Source: Nitrobacteraceae bacterium AZCC 2146 (GTDB lineage: Bacteria; Pseudomonadota; Alphaproteobacteria; Rhizobiales; Xanthobacteraceae). From it: a DNA stretch of 64,000 nucleotides. A program made the position numbers and the translations under genes. Location: NCBI GenBank assembly GCA_036924855.1, contig JBAGRP010000001.1, positions 372,001-436,000 of the forward strand, read 5' to 3'. Below, one piece after another: positions 1-9,214 of this stretch. The notes beneath the pieces are model-generated. The model was not told the origin of the DNA and searched no databases. It saw only the letters and a program-made list of their open reading frames with translations. Positions within the stretch are counted from its first letter, which is position 1; each line of letters opens with the position of its first letter.

Positions 1-122
1 AGCGCGGCGGCGCCCCAAGCCGCGATCGACAGGATCTCGCGCATGAAGCCGCGGACCATCGCGAGCAGGCCGGAGATCAGCATCACCCCGAGCAGGACAA
101 GGTCGAGAATCGTTATCGGCAT
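1..122 (-). CDS. cvpA: CvpA family protein, N-terminal part (runs off window)
   Basis: The first 40 codons read MPITILDLVLLGVMLISG and continue into a hydrophobic segment with the sequence MVRGFMREILSIAAWG. This is the typical start of CvpA/colicin V production family inner-membrane proteins. It lies just downstream of radA on the same strand, which matches the common alphaproteobacterial order radA-cvpA-purF. CvpA is a small multi-pass membrane protein of poorly defined role, linked to envelope homeostasis in enterobacteria. The 3' end lies outside the window, so length and completeness cannot be judged. Confidence 0.8.
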   Translation of the reverse strand, partial: MPITILDLVLLGVMLISGLLAMVRGFMREILSIAAWGAAA

Positions 123-346
123 CGGCTGGTCAGGTCCGCTCGTAAATCTCAAAACCCGCGAATCGGCGTGTCGCTGCCGGTTCAGGTGACGGTGATATGG
201 CACGTCTCGCAAGGCCAGAAAACCGCTAACGCGCCCATCATCCCATCATTGTTCCGATGGCTTAATGGAGCGTGTTTTAATGATTGCGTTATTTGCCACG
301 CGCGCGAGAGCTGTATAGCGGCGGTGGCGTCACACGTCACCCCGCT

Positions 347-1807
347 TCAGCCTTCCTGACGCTTGAATCGGGCCGGAGCGGCGTTTTTCTCCGCTTCTGT
401 GCTTTTGCTGTTGTCCCGGCTCGGCTTGACGCCGCGGGCCGCGATATCCGCCACCAAGGTGGTCAATCCACCAACGGTGCCGAGCGACAGGCCGGCATCG
501 CCGCCGGCGTCGCCACGTGCCGATTCCGGCAGCACCGCGCGGCCGAAGCCGAGTTTGGCAGCTTCCTTCAGCCGCGCCGAGGTCTGTGCCACCGGCCGCA
601 CGGCGCCGGACAGCGAGATTTCGCCGAAATATACCGCATCCGTCGGCAGCGGCGCGTTGCACAGCGAGGACACCAGAGCGGCGGCGGCGGCGAGATCGGC
701 GGCGGGCTCGTTGATGCGCAGGCCGCCGGCGACATTGAAATAGACGTCGTAGCCGGACAGCTTGACGCCGCAATGGGCCTCCAGCACCGCCAGCACCATC
801 GACAGCCGGCTGGAATCCCAGCCGACCACGGCGCGGCGCGGCGTTCCCAGGGTGGTCGGCGCAACCAGCGCCTGCAATTCCACGAGGACGGGGCGGGTGC
901 CTTCCATGCCCGCGAATACCGCGGTGCCGGGGCTGCCGAGATCGCGATCGGACAGGAACAGTTCAGAGGGATTGGAGACTTCGCGCAGGCCGAGCCCGGT
1001 CATCTCGAACACGCCGATCTCGTCGGTGGGACCGAAACGGTTTTTCACGGCGCGCAAAATGCGGAATTGCTGCGAGCCTTCGCCCTCGAACGACATCACG
1101 GCATCGACCATGTGCTCGACCACGCGCGGGCCGGCGATCTGGCCGTCCTTGGTGACGTGGCCGACCAGGATAATGGTGGCGCCGGATTTCTTGGCGAAGC
1201 GAATCAGCGCCTGCGCGGAAGCGCGGACCTGGGTCACCGTGCCCGGTGCGGATTCCACCGTGTCGGTCCACATGGTCTGGATCGAATCGATCACGATCAG
1301 TCGCGGCACCGCGCCTTCCGAAAGCGTGGCGACGATGTCCTCCACCGAGGTTTCCGAGGCGAGCTGTACGGCGGCGTCGGAGAGGCCGAGCCGTTCGGCA
1401 CGAAGCCGCACCTGCGCCACCGCTTCTTCGCCGGAGATGTAGACGACGCGGTGGCCGGCGCGTGCCATCAGGCTGGTGGCCTGCGTCAGCAGCGTCGATT
1501 TGCCGATCCCGGGATCGCCGCCGATCAACAGCACCGAGCCGCGCACAAAACCGCCGCCGGTGACGCGGTCGAGCTCGCCCATGCCCGAGGCAATGCGCGG
1601 CGCATCCGCGCTCTTGCCGGTCAGGCTTTCCAGATTGAACAGCCGGCCCTTGCGCTTGGAGCGCGCGCTGACCGGAATCGTGGTGGCGCCGGTGGTGTCC
1701 TCCTCGGCCAGCGTATTCCACTCGCCGCAGGATTCGCACTTGCCCTGCCAGCGATTATAGGCCGCGCCGCAATTCTGGCAGACAAAGGAGAGGGCGTTCT
1801 TGGCCAT
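347..1807 (-). CDS. radA: DNA repair protein RadA (Sms)
   Basis: RadA is a RecA-like ATPase that processes recombination intermediates by promoting branch migration. The 486-residue product has the whole family layout. A four-cysteine zinc finger sits at C10, C13, C24 and C27. Walker A GDPGIGKST lies near residues 97-105 and Walker B (IVIDSIQT) near 171-178. The RadA-specific KNRFG motif is at about 255-259, followed by a Lon-like C-terminal domain. Length is close to the usual 450-480 residues. The gene begins 18 bases after the stop of the TSUP permease gene on the same strand and precedes cvpA. The start at 1807 gives the canonical MAKNALSFVCQNCG beginning. Confidence 0.97.
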   Translation of the reverse strand: MAKNALSFVCQNCGAAYNRWQGKCESCGEWNTLAEEDTTGATTIPVSARSKRKGRLFNLESLTGKSADAPRIASGMGELDRVTGGGFVRGSVLLIGGDPGIGKSTLLTQATSLMARAGHRVVYISGEEAVAQVRLRAERLGLSDAAVQLASETSVEDIVATLSEGAVPRLIVIDSIQTMWTDTVESAPGTVTQVRASAQALIRFAKKSGATIILVGHVTKDGQIAGPRVVEHMVDAVMSFEGEGSQQFRILRAVKNRFGPTDEIGVFEMTGLGLREVSNPSELFLSDRDLGSPGTAVFAGMEGTRPVLVELQALVAPTTLGTPRRAVVGWDSSRLSMVLAVLEAHCGVKLSGYDVYFNVAGGLRINEPAADLAAAAALVSSLCNAPLPTDAVYFGEISLSGAVRPVAQTSARLKEAAKLGFGRAVLPESARGDAGGDAGLSLGTVGGLTTLVADIAARGVKPSRDNSKSTEAEKNAAPARFKRQEG

Positions 1808-1825
1808 GAAGGGAGTGAGTCGCTG

Positions 1826-2638
1826 TCAGGAGGAAGTTGCGGCGTTGAATAGCATAGATAGGCCGGCGAGCAGCATGATGCCATCCATCACCAGCCGGAA
1901 CACGTTGGGGTCGAGGCGCAGCACGAATCGTTTGGCGATGAAGGCGCCGGCCATCAGCGACGAACCGGCGATCAGGCCTTTCAGCAACACATCCCACGTC
2001 AGCGCGCCGAATTGCTGGAAGGTGACGGACTTTGAGAGATAGAGCCCGAGCGAACTGGCGGCCTCGGTGGCGAGGAACGCGCCCTTGGTGAGGCCGTAGA
2101 ACAGGAACAGCGGCACGCTGAGCGGGCCGGTGGAGACCACGATGCCGGTGAGATAGCCGATCAGCGCCCCGCCGAGCGCCAGATGCCACAGGGTGATGGT
2201 GAATTGATGCCGCGCCAGCCAGTGCCTGACGGGCACCATTGCGATCAGGAACAGCCCAATCGCGATATCGACGGTGTGGGACGGCAGCACCAGCAGCGTC
2301 CGCGCGCCCAAGGCCGCGGCGGGAATGCCGGTGATTGAATAGGCCGCACAGGCGCGCCAGTCGACTTCGCGCCACCACGCCAGAATCCGCGACAGGTTGG
2401 CCATCACCGCGGCCACCGCCATGATCGGCACCGCTTCCTTCGGCCCGAACTCGTAGACCAGCACAGGCACCAGCATGATTGACGAGCCGGTGCCGACGAT
2501 GCCGCTGATGGTCCCGGCAACCAGCCCGACCGCGAGGACGAAAATGAAATTCAAAGGCCTGCTCCGGGGCGACTCGCTGTCATCGACAGCGTCGGGCAAA
2601 TGCCGCAAAAGCTCAACCGCGATGGCGGGCAGACGCAT
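1826..2638 (-). CDS. TSUP-family membrane permease (sulfite exporter TauE/SafE-like)
   Basis: The 270-residue product has about eight hydrophobic segments and two related halves, with the glycine-rich starts GLVAGTISGIVGTGSS and GGALIGYLTGIVVSTGPLS that mark the TauE/SafE (TSUP) family. Members move small sulfur or organic anions across the inner membrane; the substrate here cannot be told. An upstream in-frame start at 2725 would overlap the divergent gene at 2695 and add a non-membrane leader, so I prefer the ATG at 2638 (MRLPAIAVELLRH). The gene may be co-transcribed with radA, 18 bases downstream. Confidence 0.85.
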   Translation of the reverse strand: MRLPAIAVELLRHLPDAVDDSESPRSRPLNFIFVLAVGLVAGTISGIVGTGSSIMLVPVLVYEFGPKEAVPIMAVAAVMANLSRILAWWREVDWRACAAYSITGIPAAALGARTLLVLPSHTVDIAIGLFLIAMVPVRHWLARHQFTITLWHLALGGALIGYLTGIVVSTGPLSVPLFLFYGLTKGAFLATEAASSLGLYLSKSVTFQQFGALTWDVLLKGLIAGSSLMAGAFIAKRFVLRLDPNVFRLVMDGIMLLAGLSMLFNAATSS

Positions 2639-2694
2639 GGCATTGACGGACGGGCAGGCGCGCGCTGGTATGATCGACCGCAACCGGATTCGGC

Positions 2695-4299
2695 ATGAAC
2701 GCGCTTTCCGCTGACGCCAACCCAATCATGCAACGCGGATTGCCTGTTGAGCGCTGGCCGAGTCTGCTCTGGCTGCTGACCGCGCTTTCGCTTGCGGTCG
2801 CGCTGGCGATTCCGTTCTTCCTCGTCGATGTGCCGCCGGTGCTGGACTATCCGAACCATCTGGCGCGCTACTTCATCCTGGCGCATCCCGATGATCCCGT
2901 GCTGTCGCAAATGTATGCACCGCGCTGGGGGCTGATGCCGAATCTCGGCATGGACGTGCTCGGCGCCGGCCTGCTGAAGGTCGCCAGCGTCCATGTCGGC
3001 GGGCGCATGCTGCTGGCGCTGAGCGTGTTCGCGCCTGTTATCGGCGTGATCGCCTACAGCCGGGTGGCGTTCGGGCGGTTCTTGTACTGGCCGCTGGCCT
3101 CCGGCGCGATCGCCTATAACGGCATCTTTCATCTCGGCTTCATGAATTTCCTGCTGTCGCTCGGGCTGGCCTTCGCCGCCGCGGCTGGCTGGATGGCGCT
3201 GCGCCGGTGCGGCGATCGATGGATCGCGGCGGCGTTCGGCGCCGTCGCGGCGACGGTGCTTTTCTTCTGCCATCTGTTCGGCGTGCTGTTGTTCGCGCTG
3301 TTGATCGGCGCCGACGAAATCGCCCGTCTGCTCAAGTCGCGACGCGCCAATACGCTGACGGCCAGCGAGGTCATGCGCACCGGGGTTTTGCTGGCTCTCG
3401 CTATCGGCCCGGCGCTGGCGCTGTACCTGGCAAGTCCATTGTCCTCCGGCGCAGCCGCTCCGGCGGCCATCGGCAGCGTGGACTACAAGTTATGGGCGCT
3501 GTTGACGCCGTTCATGACGACGAGCATCGATCTCACTTTGTGGACGGCGGTGATCGTCGTCGCGTTCATCGGCATCGCATGGCGGAGCGCGATCCTGGCG
3601 CCGGGATTTTCGATCGCCTTCGCAATTGTCGCGCTGGTCTATGTCGTGGCGCCCTCGGAGATCAAAGGCGGCACCTTTGTCGATGTTCGTCTGGCGCTGA
3701 TGATCGGGTTGCTGCTGTTCGCCGGCATGCGGCCGCGGCTGCCCGCGCGGCTCGGCATGGTGGTCGGCCTGATCTTCGCGGCACTGATCGGCGTGCGCAC
3801 GATCTACATCGCAACGACATGGATCGGCCATCGCCACGATCTGGCGGATCTGCGTGCGGCGATGGCGCCGGTGACGCCGGGCTCGCGTGTGCTGGTCGCG
3901 CGCGGCCGGCCCGGTAACAGGACCAATGTCGAACGACCGGAACGCGCGCTTCCCGGGATTTTCCGGCTCGACGGGCAACTCGGCGCGTTGCTGGTGGTCG
4001 AACGCCGCGCGTTCTGGCCATTGATGTTTGCCGATCCCGCCCAGCAGCCGCTGGAGGTGATGCCGGCGTTCAAGCCGATTTCGCAGTCGCCCGGTGAGCC
4101 GGTGGCGTGGCCGCTGCTGGCCGAGACCCGGTTCTCCGAAGCGATGCTGAAGGATGCGCGCTACCTGAAGGACTGGCGGTCCCATTTCGACGCCGTGCTG
4201 CTGATCGATCCGCCGGCGATGCCAACGCCGCTGCCCGAAGGCCTGACACTGGTTCAAGCCGCTCCGTTCGCGGTGCTGTATCGGATACAGCCGCGCTGA
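2695..4299 (+). CDS. Polytopic membrane protein, possibly GT-C-like, function unknown
   Basis: The 534-residue product has a cytoplasmic start, a first hydrophobic helix at about 23-45 and then a conserved-looking external loop with DYPNHLARYF at 51-60. Roughly eight to ten further hydrophobic segments follow to about residue 370, then a soluble C-terminal domain of about 150 residues. An acidic residue in the first external loop of a multi-pass protein with a soluble tail resembles GT-C glycosyltransferases, but I see no decisive motif; this is inference. It is transcribed divergently from the TSUP permease and converges on alr. A second start at 2728 is possible. Confidence 0.75.
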   Translation: MNALSADANPIMQRGLPVERWPSLLWLLTALSLAVALAIPFFLVDVPPVLDYPNHLARYFILAHPDDPVLSQMYAPRWGLMPNLGMDVLGAGLLKVASVHVGGRMLLALSVFAPVIGVIAYSRVAFGRFLYWPLASGAIAYNGIFHLGFMNFLLSLGLAFAAAAGWMALRRCGDRWIAAAFGAVAATVLFFCHLFGVLLFALLIGADEIARLLKSRRANTLTASEVMRTGVLLALAIGPALALYLASPLSSGAAAPAAIGSVDYKLWALLTPFMTTSIDLTLWTAVIVVAFIGIAWRSAILAPGFSIAFAIVALVYVVAPSEIKGGTFVDVRLALMIGLLLFAGMRPRLPARLGMVVGLIFAALIGVRTIYIATTWIGHRHDLADLRAAMAPVTPGSRVLVARGRPGNRTNVERPERALPGIFRLDGQLGALLVVERRAFWPLMFADPAQQPLEVMPAFKPISQSPGEPVAWPLLAETRFSEAMLKDARYLKDWRSHFDAVLLIDPPAMPTPLPEGLTLVQAAPFAVLYRIQPR

Positions 4300-4305
4300 G
4301 ATCGC

Positions 4306-5496
4306 TTACGCCGCAGCGCCGCCCTTGTAGACCCGCTGATAACGCCGGCCGAGGCTGGTCAGCACCTCATAGGCGATGGTGCCGAAATGATGCGCGAGTT
4401 CGTCGACGGTGATGCCGTCGCCGATCAGCGTCACCATGTGGCCGCGGCGCACGACATTGGGCGGCAGGTCGGTGATATCGATCGCAAGCAGGTCCATCGA
4501 AATGCGGCCCGCGATCTGGCAGCGCTGGCCGGCGACGATGACCTCGGCGCCGCGGGTGCCGTCGCTGCTGCCGGCGGCGCGGAAATAGCCGTCGGCATAG
4601 CCGGCCGCGACGATCGCCAGCCGGGTCGGCCGCCGCGCGGTCCATATCGCGCTGTAGCCGACGGTGTCGCCGCGCTCGACGTTGCGGATCTGCACGATGC
4701 GCGCCTTGAGATCGACCACCGGCTGCATCGGATTGTCGGATTCCGGCGTCGGGTTGACGCCGTACAGCGCGGCCCCCGGACGCACCATGTCGAACTGGAA
4801 TTGCGAGCCGAGAAAGATGCCGGACGAATTGGCGAGCGAGGCCGGCACGCCGGCAAACAGATGCGCGACCTCGCGGAAGCGTGCGACCTGTTTGGCATTC
4901 AGCGGATGATGCAGGTTTTCCGCACAGGCGAGATGGCTCATCACCAGCGTGATGCCGTGATCGCCGGCAGCGATCCGCGGCACGATGCCCTGCGCGTCGA
5001 TCACGCTGAGGCCGAGCCGGTTCATGCCGGTGTCGATATGGATCGCGGCGCCGCCGGCCCAGCCGGTGCGGCGGCAGAACACGTCCCATTCGGCAAGTTC
5101 GTTGAGATCGCCGATCACCGGCCGGCAGTTGATGGCGGCCAGCGCATCGCCGGAATTCTGCGGGAAGCCGTTGAGGTGATAGAGCGCAGCCTCCGGGGCG
5201 GCGGCGCGCACGGCGCGGGCTTCATCCAGGGTGGCGACGAAGAAGGTCTTGCAGCCGGCACCCGACAGTGCGCGCACGACGGGATCGATGCCGCAGCCAT
5301 AGGCATCGGCCTTCACCGCCGCGCCGCATTCGGCCGGCACACCGGTTTTTTCCAGCTTGCGCCAGTTCGCGACGATGGCGTCGAGATCGATGGTCAGAAC
5401 GCCGTTGGCCGCGGCCAGCGCTGCGGCCTGGTTCGGATCAGGGGACAATGCGCTGCTCTCGATGGCGAGCGATTTCGGACCGGACACAACGTTCAT
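4306..5496 (-). CDS. alr: Alanine racemase
   Basis: This PLP enzyme interconverts L- and D-alanine to supply D-Ala for peptidoglycan. The PLP-binding lysine motif AVKADAYGCG lies near residues 61-70 (K62). The substrate-side histidine/asparagine region IDTGMNRLG and the C-terminal tyrosine region DTVGYSAIW are all present. The ATG at 5496 is chosen over the one at 5526 because a CAGGAA ribosome site lies about eight bases upstream and the extra ten residues look unrelated. The 396-residue product is a little longer than the usual 360-380, the excess being an N-terminal leader of about 30 residues. It sits downstream of dnaB on the same strand. Confidence 0.96.
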   Translation of the reverse strand: MNVVSGPKSLAIESSALSPDPNQAAALAAANGVLTIDLDAIVANWRKLEKTGVPAECGAAVKADAYGCGIDPVVRALSGAGCKTFFVATLDEARAVRAAAPEAALYHLNGFPQNSGDALAAINCRPVIGDLNELAEWDVFCRRTGWAGGAAIHIDTGMNRLGLSVIDAQGIVPRIAAGDHGITLVMSHLACAENLHHPLNAKQVARFREVAHLFAGVPASLANSSGIFLGSQFQFDMVRPGAALYGVNPTPESDNPMQPVVDLKARIVQIRNVERGDTVGYSAIWTARRPTRLAIVAAGYADGYFRAAGSSDGTRGAEVIVAGQRCQIAGRISMDLLAIDITDLPPNVVRRGHMVTLIGDGITVDELAHHFGTIAYEVLTSLGRRYQRVYKGGAAA

Positions 5497-5603
5497 AAGA
5501 CATTCCTGACGCCACTTCACGCCCACGGGGCGCGTGCCGATTTATCGATCGACTGCACTGCACAATAGGCGCGCGGGCGCGACCGTTCAACCGGCCGACG
5601 GTC

Positions 5604-7103
5604 TCACTCGTGGTGGGCAGGAAGATGGCTCTCGCCGACCAGATCGCTGAAGCGGGTGAACTGGCCCTCGAACTGCAATTCGACGGTGCCGGTCGGACCG
5701 TGGCGCTGCTTGGCGATGATGACTTCGGCGCGGCCGTGCACCAAGGACATGTCGAGCTGCCACTTCTCGTGCTCCGGCGTGCCGGGGCGCGGCTCCTTGT
5801 TCTGCAGGTAGTACTCCTCGCGGTACACGAAGATCACCGCGTCGGCGTCCTGCTCGATCGATCCGGATTCACGCAAATCGGAGAGCTGCGGGCGCTTGTC
5901 GTCGCGGCTTTCGACCTGGCGCGACAGCTGCGACAGCGCGATCACCGGGCAGTTCAGTTCCTTCGCCAGCGCCTTCAGGCTGGTGGTGATTTCGGTGACT
6001 TCCTGCACGCGGTTGTCGGAACGCTTGCCCGAGCCCTGCAGCAGCTGGATGTAGTCCACCATGATGACGTCGAGACCCTTTTGCCGCTTCAGGCGGCGGG
6101 CGCGGGCGGTCAGCTGCGAGATCGACAGGCCGCCGGTCTCGTCGACATAGAGCGGCAGATGCTGCAGCTCGATGGTGTGGTCGCGAATCTTCTCGAACTC
6201 TCGTTCGGTGATGCCGCCGCGGCGGATCGTGCTGGAGGCGATGCTGGTCTGTTCGGCGAGAATACGGGTGGCGAGCTGTTCGGCCGACATTTCGCAGGAG
6301 AAGAAACCGACGATGCCGCCATTGATGGTCTTGCGGGTGCCGTCGGGCTGCAGTTCGTCTTGGTGGGCGCGGGCGATGTTATAGGCGATGTTGGTGGCGA
6401 GCGCGGTCTTGCCCATGCCGGGACGGCCGGCGACGACCACGAGATCGGACTGCTGCAGGCCGCCGAGCTTGGCGTCGAGGTCGCGCATGCCGGTGGAGAT
6501 GCCCGACAGCTTGCCCTCGCGCTGAAAGGCATTGGCGGCCATGTCGAGCGCGGTCTTCATCGCCTGGGAGAATTTCTGGAAGCCGCCATCGTAGCGGCCG
6601 GCTTCGGCCAGTTCGTACAGCCGGCGCTCGGCATCCTCAATCTGGGCGCGCGGCGCGAAATCCACCGGCGCGTCGAAGGCGACGTTGACCATGTCCTCGC
6701 CGATCCGGATCAGGTCGCGGCGCAGCGCCAGTTCATAGATCGTGCGGCCATAATCGTGGGCGTTGATGATCGTGGTGGCTTCGGCGGCGAGGCGGGCGAG
6801 GTATTGCCCGACCGTCATGCCGCCGATGTCGGTTTCGGCGGGAACGAAGGTTTTCAGGGTAACCGGCGTCGCCACCTTGCCGGCGCGGACGATGCTGCTG
6901 GCGGTCTCATAGATGGTCTGGTGGATCGGTTCGAAGAAATGTTCCGGCTTCAGGAAGTCGGAGACCCGGTAGAACGCGTCGTTGTTGACCAGGATGGCGC
7001 CGAGAACGCTCTGTTCCGCCTCGATATTATGCGGTGCCGTCCGATAGGCGGGGGCGCCTGCGTCGGGAGCGAGCTTGAGAACGTTCGAATCAAATGCGGC
7101 CAT
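5604..7103 (-). CDS. dnaB: Replicative DNA helicase DnaB
   Basis: DnaB is the hexameric 5'-3' helicase at the replication fork. The 499-residue product has the N-terminal primase-interacting domain (AEQSVLGAIL near residue 30), a linker, and a RecA-like domain. Walker A GRPGMGKT lies at about 226-233, with the later motifs VIMVDYIQLL and the arginine-rich end. The start at 7103 (MAAFDSNVLK) is preferred; the 30 codons upstream are arginine-rich and unlike DnaB. The order rplI, dnaB, alr, radA, cvpA is the ancestral alphaproteobacterial order, here interrupted by other genes. Confidence 0.97.
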   Translation of the reverse strand: MAAFDSNVLKLAPDAGAPAYRTAPHNIEAEQSVLGAILVNNDAFYRVSDFLKPEHFFEPIHQTIYETASSIVRAGKVATPVTLKTFVPAETDIGGMTVGQYLARLAAEATTIINAHDYGRTIYELALRRDLIRIGEDMVNVAFDAPVDFAPRAQIEDAERRLYELAEAGRYDGGFQKFSQAMKTALDMAANAFQREGKLSGISTGMRDLDAKLGGLQQSDLVVVAGRPGMGKTALATNIAYNIARAHQDELQPDGTRKTINGGIVGFFSCEMSAEQLATRILAEQTSIASSTIRRGGITEREFEKIRDHTIELQHLPLYVDETGGLSISQLTARARRLKRQKGLDVIMVDYIQLLQGSGKRSDNRVQEVTEITTSLKALAKELNCPVIALSQLSRQVESRDDKRPQLSDLRESGSIEQDADAVIFVYREEYYLQNKEPRPGTPEHEKWQLDMSLVHGRAEVIIAKQRHGPTGTVELQFEGQFTRFSDLVGESHLPAHHE

Positions 7104-7490
7104 GTCTGGATTGGTTCTTTTGAATTTGGCGGATGCACGGCGGAGGCGGATACGCGGCGGATAGAGCGCTACTCTAACGCTGGTTGGAAGCACGTCCGCA
7201 CCTTATGCACGATTCACACAATGGGGTGGGTGAAAGGTTACGCCGCCCGCCGATGGCACTTGACGGGATTTCGTGCGTCCGGCCGTGCCGAATGAATCTT
7301 TCCTTAAGAAACCACGAAAAATTCGCTGCCGCGGCTGAACCTCATGGCGATATCCGTCACCTATAGATATCCCGCCGGCTTTGGGCCCGGACGGCCAATG
7401 GCCCGGCATTGGCTGGGCGATTTTTGCGGCGGCGCGGAACCCCGTTGAAGAACCGACGTTGGTTCGGGTCAGAAGACGAAGGATAGAGCG
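7104..7490. other. Gap upstream of dnaB
   Basis: This stretch holds the dnaB promoter region on the minus strand. It is less GC-rich than its surroundings around 7300-7370, where a GATATC motif occurs twice about 20 bases apart. I see no RNA gene, and the short overlapping ORFs here have no recognisable protein sequence. Confidence 0.4.
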
Positions 7491-7706
7491 ATGTGTCAAC
7501 GTCAGCTGCCGTCCCGCTCAGGAACAGAAGATTCTGCGTGGTTGGCCATGCTCATTGATGCTTTTGAACGAACCGAAAGGCTCGGCAATGTGGCTTGCGA
7601 CGCAGAATTGCTGTCAGCCGCCGGGTTGTACCTGCAGCAGCACGGTGTGGCAGATAACGGTGACCCGCCGGTTGCTCCCCTGCCGTCGTTCGAACTTCAT
7701 CACTGA
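7491..7706 (+). CDS. Small hypothetical protein (71 aa)
   Basis: I do not recognise this product. The ATG is preceded by a good ribosome site (GAAGGA, seven bases upstream), and the start MCQRQLPSRSGTEDSAWLAML runs into a mildly amphipathic central stretch (LIDAFERTERLGNVACDAELLSAAGLYLQQHG), ending PSFELHH. It stops two bases before the convergent cfa gene ends. No signal peptide or membrane segment is visible. The ribosome site and compact spacing are the only support; it may be spurious. Confidence 0.35.
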   Translation: MCQRQLPSRSGTEDSAWLAMLIDAFERTERLGNVACDAELLSAAGLYLQQHGVADNGDPPVAPLPSFELHH

Positions 7707-7708
7707 AG

Positions 7709-8959
7709 CTATTCGCCCGCGATCTGCAGCCTCGGCCGCTGGCCCTGTTCGACGCCGCGCAGCCGGGATTCCTCACGTCCGATATAGTCCCTTGTCAACG
7801 GTACGACGTTTTGCCGTTTGGTGATCTGGATCTGGAAGTTCATCACGTTCTGCTTGCGGAACGACATCTCCGAACATGCCAGATAGAATTCCCACATCCG
7901 CGCAAAGCGCTCGTCGTAAAGCCGTATCGCTTCCTCGCGCCGCGCCATGAAGCGTTCGCGCCACGCTTTCAGCGTTTCCGCATAATGCAGCCGCAAAATT
8001 TCGATGTCGGAGACGAGAAGGCCCGCGCGCTCGATCGCCGGCAGAACTTCCGAAAGGGCAGGGATGTAGCCGCCCGGGAAGATGTATTTTGCAATCCACG
8101 GATTGGTGATTCCCGGACCCTCCGGGCGTCCGATCGAATGCAGCATCATGACGCCATTGTCGGTCAGCAACTCGGCGATGCGCTTGAAGAAGGTGTCGTA
8201 GTGGTCGACCCCGACATGTTCGAACATCCCGACCGAGACGATGCGATCGAACGGGCCGGGAATGTCGCGATAATCCTGCAGCAGAAATCTTGCGGAATCC
8301 GATAATTGCTTCTCGCCGGCGCGGGTATTGGCGACCTGCAGCTGCTCGGTGGACAGCGTCACCCCGGTGACGTCGGCGCCGGTCATTTCGGCCAGATAGA
8401 GCCCCAGACCGCCCCAGCCAGAGCCGATGTCGAGCACGCGTTGGCCCTTTTCGATCAACAGCTTTGCTGCCAGATGGCGCTTCTTGGCGAGTTGCGCGTC
8501 GTCCAGGGTCGAATCCGGCGTTTCGAAATAGGCGCAGCTGTATTGTTTGTCGGCATCGAGAAACAGCGAGTACAGCCGGCCGTCGAGGTCGTAGTGGCGG
8601 GCAACGTTGTTCCTGGACCGTCCGCGCGGGTTGAACTGCTGGACGTGGCGAACGAGGTAGCGAAGCCACCATTGCAGCTTGGCCCAGCGCGGCGCCATGT
8701 CGGGCTGGTCCAGCGCGACGGCGAGGAGATCGGCAATCGTGCCGCGCTCCATCACCAACAAGCCGTCCATGAAAATCTCGCCCAGCGCCAGCTCGGGATC
8801 GAGGAGAAGCCGGCGCTCGGCGGCGGCGGTCAGAAACCGGGCCGCGACGGGCTCGCCGGTGCCGTCGCCGCAGGTGAAACGTGTGCCTTTGGCGGTCGTG
8901 AAAGTTATCGCGCCGCGCCGAATGTACTGCCCCAAAAAGAAACGCAATAAACGGTCCAT
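7709..8959 (-). CDS. cfa: Cyclopropane-fatty-acyl-phospholipid synthase family methyltransferase
   Basis: The 416-residue product is a SAM-dependent enzyme that adds a methylene bridge to unsaturated acyl chains of membrane phospholipid. The N-terminal lipid-binding domain starts MDRLLRFFLGQYIRRGAI. The SAM-binding motif VLDIGSGWGGLGLYLAE is followed by the family signatures GVTLSTEQL and VSVGMFEHVG. C-terminal HYAETLKAWRERF is typical. The start at 8959 is preferred over 9022 because of a GGGGTGA ribosome site and a better N-terminus. Paralogues in rhizobia vary in specificity, so the exact product is not certain. Confidence 0.93.
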   Translation of the reverse strand: MDRLLRFFLGQYIRRGAITFTTAKGTRFTCGDGTGEPVAARFLTAAAERRLLLDPELALGEIFMDGLLVMERGTIADLLAVALDQPDMAPRWAKLQWWLRYLVRHVQQFNPRGRSRNNVARHYDLDGRLYSLFLDADKQYSCAYFETPDSTLDDAQLAKKRHLAAKLLIEKGQRVLDIGSGWGGLGLYLAEMTGADVTGVTLSTEQLQVANTRAGEKQLSDSARFLLQDYRDIPGPFDRIVSVGMFEHVGVDHYDTFFKRIAELLTDNGVMMLHSIGRPEGPGITNPWIAKYIFPGGYIPALSEVLPAIERAGLLVSDIEILRLHYAETLKAWRERFMARREEAIRLYDERFARMWEFYLACSEMSFRKQNVMNFQIQITKRQNVVPLTRDYIGREESRLRGVEQGQRPRLQIAGE

Positions 8960-9214
8960 CGAAATCACCCCAGTGACCGATCTCGCGCAAGCCGGACCAC
9001 GAGCGGCTATCCCGTCATGCACGAGATCAAAGTGTCTCCCAGCCTCTCAATAAATGATAGTAATACCTCCTGGCCTTCGCCACTGCGTCCACTGCAATGC
9101 CGCTATCCGAAATGTTCCGATCACGGGCTTGCGTAATCTGTACGCTTCCATTCATAGCACAATCGGTTACAAGGTGACCGCCGCGACCCCCACTTTCTAT
9201 ATCAGGAGAATAAA

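Noticed and set aside
7104..7193. N-terminal extension of DnaB to 7193
   Set aside because: The extra 30 residues are arginine-rich and unlike DnaB; the ATG at 7103 gives the normal start.
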